Positions 40,041-51,862 are shown, numbered from the stretch's first letter. The stretch: DNA of 64,000 nucleotides from Malania oleifera (GCF_029873635.1 NC_080420.1:122086719-122150718); one strand, 5' to 3'. Numbers and translations are program-made. Notes: a model not told the origin generated them from the letters alone.

Positions 40041-40475
40041 TTGGCCATGACTTTGGTTACAACAACAATAAAATCAAGTCTTAATCCCACTAAGTGGGTC
40101 GATTATATGGATCATTTTCTGTCAATTTATGCGATCATGTACCATTTCTTTTGATAAATTCAATGATATTAAATTCTTACTCACTATTTCCTTCAAAATT
40201 ATTTTAGGTCTACCTCTACCCCTTCTACTGTCTCCCACAATAACTGAATCATTCTTCCTCACAAGTGTACTATGTGAACTACGTTGCAAATGTTCATATC
40301 ATCTGAGTCATCTTTCCCTTATATTATCTTTTATAGGAGTTACGCCTAACTTATCACGAATATGTTCATTCTTTAATTTATCTTTCAATGTTATATCACT
40401 CATCCATTAAAGCATTCTCATTTCGGCAACTTTTACTTTTTGGATATTATGTTTCTTTGTCGCCATACATATCGA
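40041..40475 (-). mobile_element. RTE-type LINE, 3' end fragment
   Basis: The plus strand starts with a CAACAACAATAA-type tail (RTE elements end in TTG repeats) followed by 'cttaatcccactaagtgggtcg'. On the minus strand the frames read the end of an RT ORF, with LKDKLKNEHIRDKLGV, TPIKDNIRER and GRGRPKIILKEIV-like segments separated by shifts. It is 5'-truncated, as is usual for LINEs, and dead. Confidence 0.85.
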
Positions 40476-40584
40476 TCCCCATGACTTTGGTACACAAATG
40501 TAAAAAAGCTAAGTCGTTATTGATCAAAAATCCAATATAATAAAGGTGTATTTGAACTATTTATTTGTAAAAAGGCTAATTCGA

Positions 40585-40691
40585 TTAGGCCTGAGAAGGG
40601 TTGTGTTACCCCCTTGGGTTCGGATTAGCATTGGGTAGGCCAATTGTACTACAGACGCGTTCCCTGTTTTGATCTAACCGGGTAGACCAAC
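40585..40691 (+). mobile_element. Gypsy LTR fragment, left part
   Basis: 'gaagggttgtgttacccccttgg...ccgggtagaccaac' matches the element A 3' LTR at about 6475-6575. Its continuation is at 42437-43021, beyond a solo LTR. Confidence 0.8.
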
Positions 40692-42436
40692 TGTAACGAC
40701 CTGCTTATCTTATTATTTAATAAACATACTAAATAAAATAGTCAACCTGAACCCGTGGGTAACAGGGACACCTATCATACACAGTGGAACCTAGGCAATA
40801 GTAAATGTAAATCACATTCTTATGACCATAAAATATAAAATATAAGATATACTTTTGTATTTTCTAATAAATCATACCGTTCATAAAATTTTTATTATAA
40901 CTGATAATACTGAAAACATACACAGGATGAATAACTAGTTGGTGTCATGTATTACCTCCTATGACGAGTTATGCAACCCGAAGGCGGGACCCAATAATGG
41001 CTGGTTGACCACTACCGAGTTAAAAATGTCTATAAGAACGATGGGCCCGCCACACCCTGGTCCAGACTGTTAGGTGGACGTCTACAACTCTACACTAAAA
41101 GCCACATCGACTATCCATCTCTCACCTCCTCGTGGGGCGGTTAGTACAAGTCTGAACACACATATTTGATCTGTATAGCAACGGTACCATGCTCCTGTAA
41201 CTGAACTAAACTATCATCCGGGTTCTAATAACATATAATACATGATAATATACTTGTTTAACATAAAAAGATTGATAGCATTTTCCGTAATAACATATAC
41301 ACGTATATACGACCTTGCGCCGATTTCTTTCATATCTATGGTCTTGCGCCGAACATTTCATAAATACAGTCTTGCGCCAAAATCATACGTAAAACACACC
41401 CTTGTGTCGGCTATCAATCACGATCTTGCACCAAACATTTCATAAATATCGTTCTGAATAAAAAATTAATTTATCATGTATTTGAAACTATAATGTACTG
41501 CATTATCTCATAATCTGTAAAACATGCTTTCTTCGTAAAATTTCCATCACATAATACTTTTCAGGTAAAATAATATCCATGCCACACATTGCTGAATAAA
41601 CCATACATTCCATTTTAAAAATCATATCTCCTGGCATATCATACTAACATATATACATTCCAACATAATAACAGTATTTTCCCAAACATGCATTATTACC
41701 AATCTCTTCTTATATATTATGCATGCTTCCTGAAAATAAATTTGCTGATAAATAATAATAATAATAATATAGTTTGCATAGAAAATAACTACTTTAGTTT
41801 ATTCTTTTACCTGACACTGAAAAGAAACCCCCTAAAATATCGGTTCTGCACCTGCAGGGTTCCCCGTTCAACTCCCTGAAAACAATAACTCTCAAAAATA
41901 AACTTTAGTATTTTTCCGTGAATATCATTTTCTATAACTACGATAAGACTAAATTTCGCTTAAAAAGTCTTACCTTAAACCAGGGACGAATTTCAACTCG
42001 CTTCCACCAACAATCCGCTCCGGCAAATTTGGAGAGAACTTCCCCAGGAGCGTCATGGTGGGCTCAGGTCATCGATCCAGCGAACGACGGAGCCAAAATC
42101 GAAGAGAGAGGAGAGAGAAACCGTAGGGAGGAGAGAGAGTGTGAATTTCTTGATTTTTCTGTGTTTAAATTTGAGTTTCACACTATTTATACTAGGGGCT
42201 TCGTTGACAAGGTCAATAGGCAATTCGTCGACGAACTCTCCCCTTCATCGATGAAATTCAGAGTCGCCCAAAAATCCTCTCGATATCTTCTCGCCGACGA
42301 AACTCACCTTCGTCGACGAGCTCATAATGCAATGGAAGCGTTCGTCGATGAAGCCTGTTGTGCCCCCTTTTCCCTGTTTCCATTTTTCTATTCTCTTAAT
42401 TATTATTTAAATACCATTATTCTTCGGGTTGTTACA
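40692..42436 (-). mobile_element. Solo gypsy LTR inside another LTR, TSD CCAAC
   Basis: It starts TGTAACGACC and ends GGTTGTTACA, with CCAAC at 40687-40691 and 42437-42441. The orientation is minus: the GTCGAC motif cluster (about 42200-42350), then the TATA box (RC of ctatttatac, 42183-42192), then the GA/CT run (42100-42140) run leftward. It contains about five 'cttgcgcc' tandem units (41310-41430). The 190-codon frame at 41918-42490 is an accident of the motif cluster, not a gene. Confidence 0.93.
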
Positions 42437-43021
42437 CCAACTGCGGTTAGGTCCAGCCTTCGAGCCGCACAACCCGATCATGTAGGGTGAATACATGACG
42501 ATGTGAATATCCTCAGGGCAGTCATGAGCTACAAATGCGGCGTGTACTATATATTGGTAGATGCTCATGAGTTTAGAAAATATTTTGAAAAGTGAAAAGT
42601 AAAATGAACAATCGTGGGTTATAGACGCGTCGTGCTATAGGCTGGTGGATACCCATGGGTTAGAAAATGTGATTATGAATATGATAAATGAAAGGATGTG
42701 AAATTGATATAAGAAACGAACAGCCATGGGTTACAGACGCAACATGCTATATGCTGGTGGACACCCATTGGCTAGGAAATGTGAATATGAATATGAGACA
42801 TGAAAGAATATGAACATGATTATGAGGAATGAGAAAGTATGTAAATGATATGAGAATAAATGAGTATGTACATGATATGAGAATGAACGGGTATGTATAT
42901 GATTTGAGAACTGGAAGTATATGTATATATGATTATTAAAATGAAATGAGCTTTTGAAACTATGTTACACATATTTATGTGATTATGAGTACATATTTGT
43001 ATATATATTTCCCAGTTGATA
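42437..43021 (+). mobile_element. Gypsy LTR fragment, right part
   Basis: 'tgcggttaggtccagccttcgagccgcacaacc' and the 'catgggttacagacgc...gctatatgctggtgga' units match element A's 3' LTR (6577-7070). It is cut at 43022 by another LTR. Confidence 0.8.
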
Positions 43022-43440
43022 TGTAACACCCTGACCCTCTAGGCGAGCTCGGAGTGTCACTATACATACATAACATACATATCTCTAATACCATACATAT
43101 ACTACCACCCAAATAAGGGAAAAACGAGTATTCCATACTACTTTGTATATCATACACAGCGGAAACACATACATTGTCTAATAAAAACTTACCAGAGTTT
43201 CTAACTGTTCCTAGCATACAACTATACATAACTAAAACATAACCTGCTATTACAAACCCAAAAGGATAACTTGGCCAAAGCCCAGTACATATACAAGAAC
43301 TTACATAAACTAATCAAAACCACTACGCTCCATAACCCCTGTAGAACCCTAGAACCGATTTTCTGTAGGACCTGAAATAAGATTTGTATATTGGGGTGAG
43401 ACACTTCTTAGTAAGGTAGATCATATTACATCAGTGTGTG
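43022..43440 (-). mobile_element. Gypsy LTR end fragment, minus orientation
   Basis: It starts TGTAACACCC and contains 'atacacagcggaaac' (inverse of the U5 TTTCCGCTGTGTAT) and 'ggggtgagacacttcttagtaaggtagat'. These match the same end of the LTR at 59089-59540. It is interrupted at 43441. Confidence 0.75.
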
Positions 43441-43656
43441 TGTAAAGACCCGAAGAATTATAGAAATTAAATAATAAAATAAAGGAGAGAAAAAGATTTT
43501 TCAAAAAGGGTTTCAGCATAGTCTCGTCGACGAGTGAAGAGTGCTCATCAATGACCAGATCTCTTGGACTCGTCGATGGGGACGTGTGTCTCGTCAACAA
43601 AAAATTACCGATAGAGCTGTTTTCAGGGCCCGAAACTTGTTGACGAGGAGTAAGTA
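43441..43656 (+). mobile_element. Gypsy LTR 5' fragment
   Basis: It starts TGTAAAGACCCG and carries several TCGTCGACGAG-like motifs (43525-43650). It is cut by the next LTR at 43657. Confidence 0.75.
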
Positions 43657-45741
43657 TGTAACGACCCAAATTTAAAATGAAATTTAAATAATAAAGAAAG
43701 GGAAATGGAAACCGAAAACAGAAGGAGGCCGTCTACTTCGTCAACGAATACAGGGGATTCGTCGACAAAGGCTTTAAAGATTTCGTCGACGAACACAGGG
43801 CTTCGTCGACGAGAAAATACCGAGAGGGGTTCTGAGGCAGCCTGAATTTCGTTGATGAATACAGGGTCTCGTCGATGAAATTTGTGAAGGGCTTATCGAC
43901 GAAGAACAGGCTTGTCTATGAAATTCCCTGTATTATATATATGAAAATCCAGGTTTAAGCTTCTTTAAGAGGCTAACTTTTTTCACCCTCTCTCCCCTTT
44001 GGCTCTCTCTCTCTCTCTCTCATCATTTTGGGCCAAGATATCCGTCGGATTGATAATTCGAAGTCACCACGACGCTCCTGGCGGAGTTCTCTCCAAATCT
44101 GCTGGAACGAATCATGGGAGAAAGCTAGTTGGAAATCATCCCAGAGTTGAGGTAAGGCTTTTTAAGCCATATTTGGTCTTGCGCTAGTTATAAGAAATGT
44201 TGTGTGCAAGAAAATACTGAAATTTAATATTAGGGGTTTTCAGTTCCAGGGTATTGGTCAGGGAACCCCTCAGGTGTTAACTTGAATGTTTTTGGGTAAA
44301 AACTTTCTGCTCAATATTTGGGTTTTTGACAGTTGAGGAAAGTATTGTATGCTTAGAAATACTGAACTTTAATTGAGATTTTTCATTTTCAAAGTATTGA
44401 GTTAGGAACCCTGCGGGTGTGGGGCAGTTTTATTAGGGGCTTTCTAGGAATCAGGTAAGGGGATAAACTAAGTTAGTTTCTGTTTTTGAGAAAATGCTTA
44501 TATATATATACTTATCATTTGATTTATGGAAAAACGTATATGTTTATATATATATATATATGTTTTATATTTGCAAAATACTGTGAAAATGATCGTATGT
44601 TGAATATGTGGAAAATCTGTTGTGTGGCATGAGTAAAAATGTTGTAAAATACTGTTTTCTGAGAATGTGGATGATACGAATTTTTATGATGGAAAATCGG
44701 CGTACGGGCTGAGATTTTTATGTGATTTGCTGGCGTACAGGTCGTGCTATGTGACGGTGATTTGTCGGCGTACAGGTCGTGCTATGTGATGTAATTTGCC
44801 GGCGTACGGGCCGTGTTATGAGATGTGATTTGACGGCGTACGGGCCGTGCTATGTGATTATGGTTTGCCAGCGTACGGGCCTGAGTTATGTGTGGCTGGC
44901 GTACGGGCCGAGCTATGATAAAATGTGTAATACCAGCGTACGGGCTGATGATTTTCATGATACACGTATATATGTGAAATGATATGATTGATGTGAAAAT
45001 AAATGATATGAGATATCTATGTATCACAGTTTTAGTATATATTATATGATATCAGAACCTGGTTGGCTTGGTCTAAGTTAGCACTTGCACAGTACCGTTG
45101 TTATGTGTCCATGGTCTTCGTGATCATGACATCTGTGTTAACGCCGCTGTATGGAGTGGTGTGAGATTGGATGGTCGATGTGGTTATTTTCAAGAAGTGT
45201 GTTGTTATCACCCCTGGTGTACGGACCAGTATGGGTAGACCCATCGAACCTACAGACTAGACTATTGACTTGGCAGTGGTCGGCCAACCATTGTCAGGTC
45301 CCGCCTTCAGGCCACACAACCCAGTCATGTGGGGGTAATACATGACAACAGCCAGCTAACCTACTAGGGTTGTTTTATGTTATTATTATGATATGAGATG
45401 AGATATGTTTATGAAATGCAGTATGTTCTGTCATATTTTGATGTACTTATGTTTTCCCAAATTTGATAAACAGTATTGAATATGTTATGTATGGTATATG
45501 TAAAACACAGAATACTTATGTTGTCACACACTAGTATTAGTTTATTTCCTTTACTGAGAAGTGTCTCACCCCTAAATTTCATTAACTTTTCAGGAGCCCC
45601 AGATAGGAGAGCGGGAAAAGCCCCGCTCATATAGAGCAGTTATTTGCCCTTGTCAGAAGGGTAAGTTTTGGTAGGGACAGTTGGATTTTTGTGGGAATTG
45701 TCCCTAGATTCAATTTTTGGAATGTTTATACGGAGAGATAG
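43657..45741 (+). mobile_element. Gypsy LTR, 5' complete, interrupted by a copia LTR
   Basis: It starts TGTAACGACCC. Inside are eight or so TTCGTCGACGAA-like motifs (43735-43925), a TATA region (attatatatatg, 43932-43943), a CT run (44000-44020), an eight-copy minisatellite (44695-44950), the conserved 'ccacacaacccagtcatgtggggg' block (45310-45335) and 'actgagaagtgtctcacccc'. The expected end is missing because TGTTAGC of another LTR begins at 45742. Confidence 0.8.
44695..44950 (+). repeat. Minisatellite inside the LTR, about 8 copies
   Basis: The unit is 'cggcgtacgggccgtgctatgtgat', spaced about 25-38 bp, at roughly 44698, 44732, 44767, 44802, 44834, 44870, 44896 and 44935. Copies vary mostly by C/T and G/A changes. 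Confidence 0.85.
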
Positions 45742-47951
45742 TGTTAGCTTCGGTGCAATCCCAAGGGGGGTGAATTGGGTATTTAAAATTTATTGCCTAG
45801 GTTAAACCAAATAAGTAGTATTACTTAACCTAGGGTCTGTTTATGCAAATGTAAACCTAATCATTCACAATATAACATACACATGCAGTAAGTAAATTGC
45901 GAAAATGTAAAGAACACGCACGATATGTTATCGGGGTTCGGCCAACTGTGCCTACGTCCCCGCCTCTAACTCGCAAGTCAGAGGATTCCACTAATAGCTC
46001 GCTTAAGGGTGGAGCGGCACTGTTTACAATCAGGTCAAATTAACACAGGGCTGACCTCAACCTTAACCAGGTCAATTAGCGGGGTTGACCTCAACCTACA
46101 CGCCTTAACAGGACAACGCTCCTAGCTTTCCTAACCGGGTCTAAGCCAATTCAGGACTATTCTAGGGCTAGTCTCCCTCTTCAGGCCCAAGCCTGGAAGT
46201 ACAACAGATGTGTATAAAATTTGTACATAGAAATATGCTTCTAGAAAAGCAGATGTGTGCACCAATACAGCTCAATCAATAATGCAAGCACGAATGATAT
46301 GTAGATATGCTCAGTGCTCTAATGTGTGCAAAACACTCAATCACGTGTAAGCTTTTAGTTCAGATCTAGAGTGTATATCCATGCAATATTTAAAACACAC
46401 TATTCGAATATCACAAAATCAGATAAGGGTTTCAAATATGTTAAGCAAGATAAATCAAACAAACTCAATAGGATATTTCAATGTCTAAAGCACAATGGAG
46501 TTATTTGAAAGATTAGCTTTTTGCAAAAGGATTTTTGCACACAAAATTTAGGTTTAGGTAACTTGCAACTATAATGCAAGAACCACAACCCTCAAAGTCT
46601 TCCCACACAAGATTTATCAAATGAAATATGTGCAAGAACTTTTGGCTATACTCTCAAATAAAATCAATCAAACTTTATACCAAGAGAGAGTATTAACTAG
46701 AGAGATTACGCGCTATAACCTTATAGAAATACTCACAATGCTTAGAGAAATCAAGATTGAAGAGTATATGAGTGTTTATAAGAAGTATTTGGCTAATATA
46801 TGGTTTTGAGAGTTGAGAGAGTTTTGCCCTAATCAAGTTTGCTAATCCCTCCTTGATTTTCACAAATGATCTCATATATATAGACATGGGGGGAAATATG
46901 ACTGTTGGGAACCTATTAGGAATTATTGGAAAAGTTTAATGACATTTAAAACATTTTAACCCTGTTTAAATATTTTAACTGCGGTAAAAAATTAAGTGCA
47001 ACCCGAGAGGTCCGGTGGACTAGAATAAGTTCGGTCGACCAAGTCTCATATGGTTCGGTCGACCAGGGGACTTTTGAACTGAAGGCTCGATCGACTAGGA
47101 GAGGGCGATTCCTCAATTTTTCGAGGTTCGGTCGACCAGGATAATTTAAACTACCTGGTTCGATCGACTAGACTGCTGGGATTTCTCCCGAGAACCCTCC
47201 GGTCGACCAGGTAGTTGGAGTACAAAAAGGGTCAGTCGACCAGATGGTCAAAATGTTGACCCAGGGAGGTTTCGGTCGACCGGGCCTTTTTGAATTACTT
47301 GGTTCAGTCGACCAGGTGGTCAAAATGTTGACCATAAAGGGTTTCGGTCGATCGGGGCTTTTTGAACTAATCTGTTCGGTCGACTAGGGCTTTGGTCAAT
47401 CAATTGACCTAGGGAGGTTTCGGTCGACTAGGCCAAATTGAATTGACTTGGCTGGTCGATCGAAAGTGCACCATGTGTGCATTTCGGTCCCGTTTCGAAA
47501 CATACAAGCCCTATTCAAGTGTCTAACAAACATATGTGTAAATGTGTGTGTCCTAGGGTCACTTGGGGTTCAATTTGAAGACATCGAAAAAATCCGGTGT
47601 CGGTCGACCGAAGGGTGTTCCCTAAGGTCTTTTTATGGTCCGTGTAGGTACCTAAAGTCCAGCTAAGGTCGATTTGAGCATACCTACCTATCATGCATGA
47701 TACAAAATATTACAAGCCATATGGGTGTACAGTCCATAATAAAAATGCATCCCAGAATGAAGAAACTAAATAATAAATACAAATGTAGCACAAGATTCTT
47801 CATTTATCGGCACGAACACCGCACGCCATCATGATAAGTCTTTTAGTCCTGAAGCGCGCACAAGGTGAAACTGCATGCAATTCTCAGTACAACCATTAGT
47901 ACCAAGAGTATTTGTCATAATCAAAACTGGGTGTGACCAATCAAGTCAACA
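45742..47951 (-). mobile_element. Copia-like (SIRE-type?) LTR, minus orientation
   Basis: On the minus strand it starts TGTTGACTTGATTGG (47951) and ends GCTAACA (45742), 2210 bp. The polypurine tract lies outside at 47952-47966. The 'gcaatcccaaggggggtgaattggg' word near its 3' end is one I associate with plant copia LTRs. About 15 GGTCGACC-like palindromes occur at 46990-47605, with a TATA run (RC of tatatata, about 46875-46882) just downstream on the minus strand. Clade assignment is tentative. Confidence 0.7.
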
Positions 47952-47966
47952 TTCTCCCCTTTTTTT
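47952..47966 (-). other. Polypurine tract of the copia-like element
   Basis: The minus strand reads AAAAAAAGGGGAGAA immediately before TGTTGAC, as expected for the plus-strand primer next to a 3' LTR. Confidence 0.7.
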
Positions 47967-49255
47967 ATGATGACAAATACTTTATGCAAAAGTGGGTACA
48001 GCCAAGAAAGACTCCCCCTAACTTTGTGCATAAAGATAATTAAAGTAATGGGTAATTAAAGATTAAGCATTGTTTTACCCACTTTTGCCTTTTCTCCCCC
48101 TTTTGGCAACAGCAAAAAGGGTTTAAGCAATAAAACTTGAAGGCAAAGGATGTCATTTAGATACAAAAGGGATGTTGGGATAATTTTTGAAAAATTCGGC
48201 AACATGCCGTTTGAAAATAGACCATTCCCAATCATAACTTTGCACCTATGTGACCTGTGTTGAGTTTCAATCAATAGCATATAGCACATATTCATCACGC
48301 AACTCAACCAGTACAGTATTTTCAACACACAAAATAGAGGTATAACTTTCAAACATTCAAGAAATATAATAGTCATACAATGCAACATAATGACAAAAAT
48401 AACCTCAACAATTAAGCACACAAGCAATACAACTGATCATTTAAATGTTTTAAATGTCATGAAAAACAAAATTAGATTGTAGATATGCACCGACCATTTC
48501 AATTGACACATATCATAAGACCAGTGAAAGATTTGAATTTAAAAAAACATACGGCATATGATACTAAACAGGAAGTTTGAGCATAAACATAATCTAACTA
48601 GTTCGCATGCATTTTTATGTGTAGGTATGGAGCCAGTTATGTGACTTTAAAACTATATATGTATATAATAATAATATGAAGCAAGAGAAAAAGTTTGAGT
48701 TTTGAAATTAGTTCTTGCCATAAAGTAACAAATATATATATATATATATGTATATATATAAATATATATCCCCCTTATGATGTTTGCAAGATGGTGCTGG
48801 GGGTTGCTTGCAGAAAGGAAGCTTTAATTTAAAACAAGCAAGCATAATATTTCTGGTTTGTCAATTAAGTACATACAAAAGTATAACCAGAAAATCACAA
48901 TCATGATGATCCTAAAGATATAATAATTCACATGTAGGATCATATGGCAAACACAACCAACATGTGGCAAAGAACTATAAATCAATGTAAGATTTTTACC
49001 AACAACATTTCAGTTTAAGCACATGCCACATTTGATTCGACACTATATCTAAGTTAAAAGGTTTGTGAGCATAATATGATAGGCATTTTAATTTTAGATG
49101 CTCCCCCTATCAATTTGAATTATTGCTTAGATATTATAAATTACTTATACTTTGCAAGTGATTGCTTTCATTGAATATACCAAAGTACATCTCTTAGTAA
49201 GGAAGAAATAATTTATAACAATGTGTGACTGAAGTGTTTAATATATAATTAAAAT
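47967..49255 (-). mobile_element. Copia-like element, non-coding internal end
   Basis: There are C-runs such as 'tctcccccttttggcaacagc' (48093-48113), 'atcccccttatgatg' and 'tgctccccctatcaattt' (49101-49118), and a TA run (48729-48772). This is the kind of non-coding stretch seen near the 3' end of SIRE-like elements. No pol domain was readable; the 123-codon minus frame at 48056-48427 has no recognisable motif. Confidence 0.4.
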
Positions 49256-51058
49256 ATCCATCCAAAATGCATTCACGATCCACAAGCAGCCCAAAATATC
49301 ATGCTCATAATCACACATGGTCAACGTCTTTGCCATCCAATCACATACCCACAATCATTAATATTTTACTGATAATTCCCTAGAATAGGGAAGTCTACCT
49401 ACCCATACAAGTAAGTTTCCTCTGCTCTAGTGCTAACACTAGGGCACTCATCTTTCTCAGTAAGCCCTCGAGTTATGTATTCAGGTAAAGTCACTGAGAA
49501 TAGGGAAAGTCACCTACCCATACAAGTGACTTCCCTCTACTTTGGTATCCACAAATAATTACCAGAGTACTCGCTTTCCTCAGTAAGCCCTTGGGTGCAG
49601 TAAACTACTTTACCATAAATACTTAATTAATTAAAGTTACACGCAGCCAACAATATATGTTTCATAGAACTTCACACATATACACATATCACAATCAATC
49701 CACACAGGATATTCATATGGTCTTCAATCATACCCACACAAGGTCTACATCCACATATCATGTAATCGTCCACACAAGACTCTAACACACACATCATACA
49801 TGTCCACACAGGACTAGTTAAACCACACAACATATATGTCCACACAGGATAAACCAACCACACAGATACACGGTCCACATAGGACTAGTTAAACCACTAC
49901 GTTCATGGTAAATAGGTAAACAATCTCCTCATACCATTGTCAATGTTTACCTCCTAGTATAAAAGGCCATATAACGACCTCCTCATACCACTGCCAACGT
50001 TATATGACGGTTATACCAGGTACGATATAACGACCTCCTCATACCATTGCCAATGCTATATCGTAATTTACATGAACCATAACACAAGTCCACAGCAAAC
50101 TTAATCATTCAACACAACCATAGTATACACAACATCTGTATCTACAATCTACCACTATATTCAACTAGATAGATTTCCTAATCAAACAATATTCGCAGTC
50201 TCAATGATTCATCATTCTACGTTGCTCACAATCATTTAATTATCAAATATGGTTTCAACCACACGATTTTGGCCAATATAATATATCTATCTAAAAGCAA
50301 TATTATCAATACCAGCATGGTTTAGAAAAATTATACATGTATATATATAGAAATTTATACCCGAAATTTGTCATTTAAAATTATTGAAAAGCTATTATAA
50401 AATATTTCCCCTTACTAGCTCCTTGAAATTCGGCCTAAAATCAACAAAACGAAACCCTGTAATCCAAAAATTCCAAATTCCTCAAATTTTAGTAAAACAC
50501 CCTTATAATACTTCCTAGGCTCCAAATACCTCAAAATAATTTATTTCACTTACCCTGGTTTTGGGATGTTTTCTAAACTTCTCAAATCGAAGATCCACGC
50601 TGCCTATATTGCAGAGAATCGTCCCAAGAGTCTCGTGGTAGCTTTCGATCGTCGAACTAAGCTAAATCCGGCTTGAAATCGAAGAGAGAAGGTAGTAGGG
50701 CCGAAATTCTAGTGAGAGAGAGGGTACATGCAACATATTTCGGCAGAAATAAAAGAATTTTCTATTTATAATTAGGGGTTCATCGACGAGACATGTGGGC
50801 TCATCGAAGAGTCCTAGTACACAGTTCGGCGACGAAATAGCAAACTCGTTGACGAATTTTAGTCATATGAAAACCCTTTTTCGGTAATTCCTCGTCGAAA
50901 AGACATGTGCCCTCGTTGACGAGCCAAGACAGAACACTCGTCGATGAGACCAGTTGGTTCATTGACGATTGCTCGCTGTCACCTTTTAAAAATTTCTTTT
51001 TCCTCCCCTTCTATCCTTCTTATTATTTTAACTAGTTTAAAATTTTTTAGGTCGTTAC
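49256..51058 (-). mobile_element. Gypsy LTR, minus orientation, inserted in element D integrase
   Basis: The right end is GGTCGTTACA at 51058, so the LTR starts TGTAACGACC on the minus strand. GTCGAC-like motifs lie at 50780-50970, the TATA box (RC of ctatttataa) at about 50761-50770 and a GA patch near 50710-50725. The left boundary is not fixed. The middle (49380-50075) contains the hairpin array described in the findings. The sequence to its right is the integrase of element D. Confidence 0.75.
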
Positions 51059-51862
51059 ACACACCATGTGATCATACTATCTCTTGAATATATATTCCTG
51101 CCAGTCTGTCCATGGAGTAGTCGACTTTGATAGGGATAAAGTGAGCGGTCTTCGTCAATTAATCTACAACCACCAAAATAGCATTTTGTCCCTACCGCAC
51201 TAGTGGTAAACGAGTCATGAAGTCCATAGTAATGTGATCTCATTTCCACTTCGGGATGTAAAGTGGTTGTAGCTGACCCACTGGCCTCTGGTGCTCAGCC
51301 TTAACCTGCTGGCACGTTAAGCACTACTACACAAATTCGGCAATCTTTCTCTTCATGCTACTTTACCAGAAATACTCTTGCAGATCCCTATACATTTTAG
51401 TGCTACTTGGATGTACCGTGTATAGGGACCTATAAGCCTCCTCAAGGATCGCCTTTCTAATATCCTCATCTGCAAGCACAGACAATCTGGTATAAGACCG
51501 CAGAACTCCATCATCTGATATACTAAACTCCTCACCCTATCCGTCCTGTAGCTTCTCTATCAACACTACGTCATTCTTCTGGGCTACTTTAATCTTTTCC
51601 TATAGGGTAGGCTGCACCACCAGGTTGGCAATATATTTTTGGTGATCACTTTCTACTAACTCCGCTCCAAGCCTTTCCAAGTCCATCAGGATCGGGCGCT
51701 AAATTATTGCAGTTAACTGTGTTGTTTCCCCTGATTTTCAACTTAGAGCATCAGCCACCACATTAGCTTTACCTGGATGGTAGCTGATAGTATAATCATA
51801 ATCCTTGATGAGCTTTAACCATATTCATTGTCTCATATTCAACTCCTTATGTGTGAAGAAGT
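51059..51862 (-). pseudogene. Element D: RNase H end and integrase, partial
   Basis: Reading leftward: the end of RNase H (KDYDYTISYHPGK, NVVADALS) near 51800-51740, the HHCC finger region (YRDLQEYFWxS, CxTCQQVKAEHQR) at 51440-51270, then the core start with WxW..ITMDFMTRL- and AILVVVDxLTKTAHFIPIKV-like segments at 51250-51120. It ends abruptly at the LTR in the segment after IQEIVxSHGV. Internal stops are present. Confidence 0.8.

Noticed and set aside
41918-42490. A 190-codon open frame on the plus strand
   Set aside because: It lies wholly within and across the edge of a minus-orientation solo LTR; its length comes from the stop-free GTCGAC-rich motif cluster.
46990-47605. Possible CRISPR-like array (repeated ggtcgaccag words)
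   Set aside because: Repeats are degenerate palindromes at irregular spacing inside a plant LTR; there are no uniform repeats or spacers and no cas genes.
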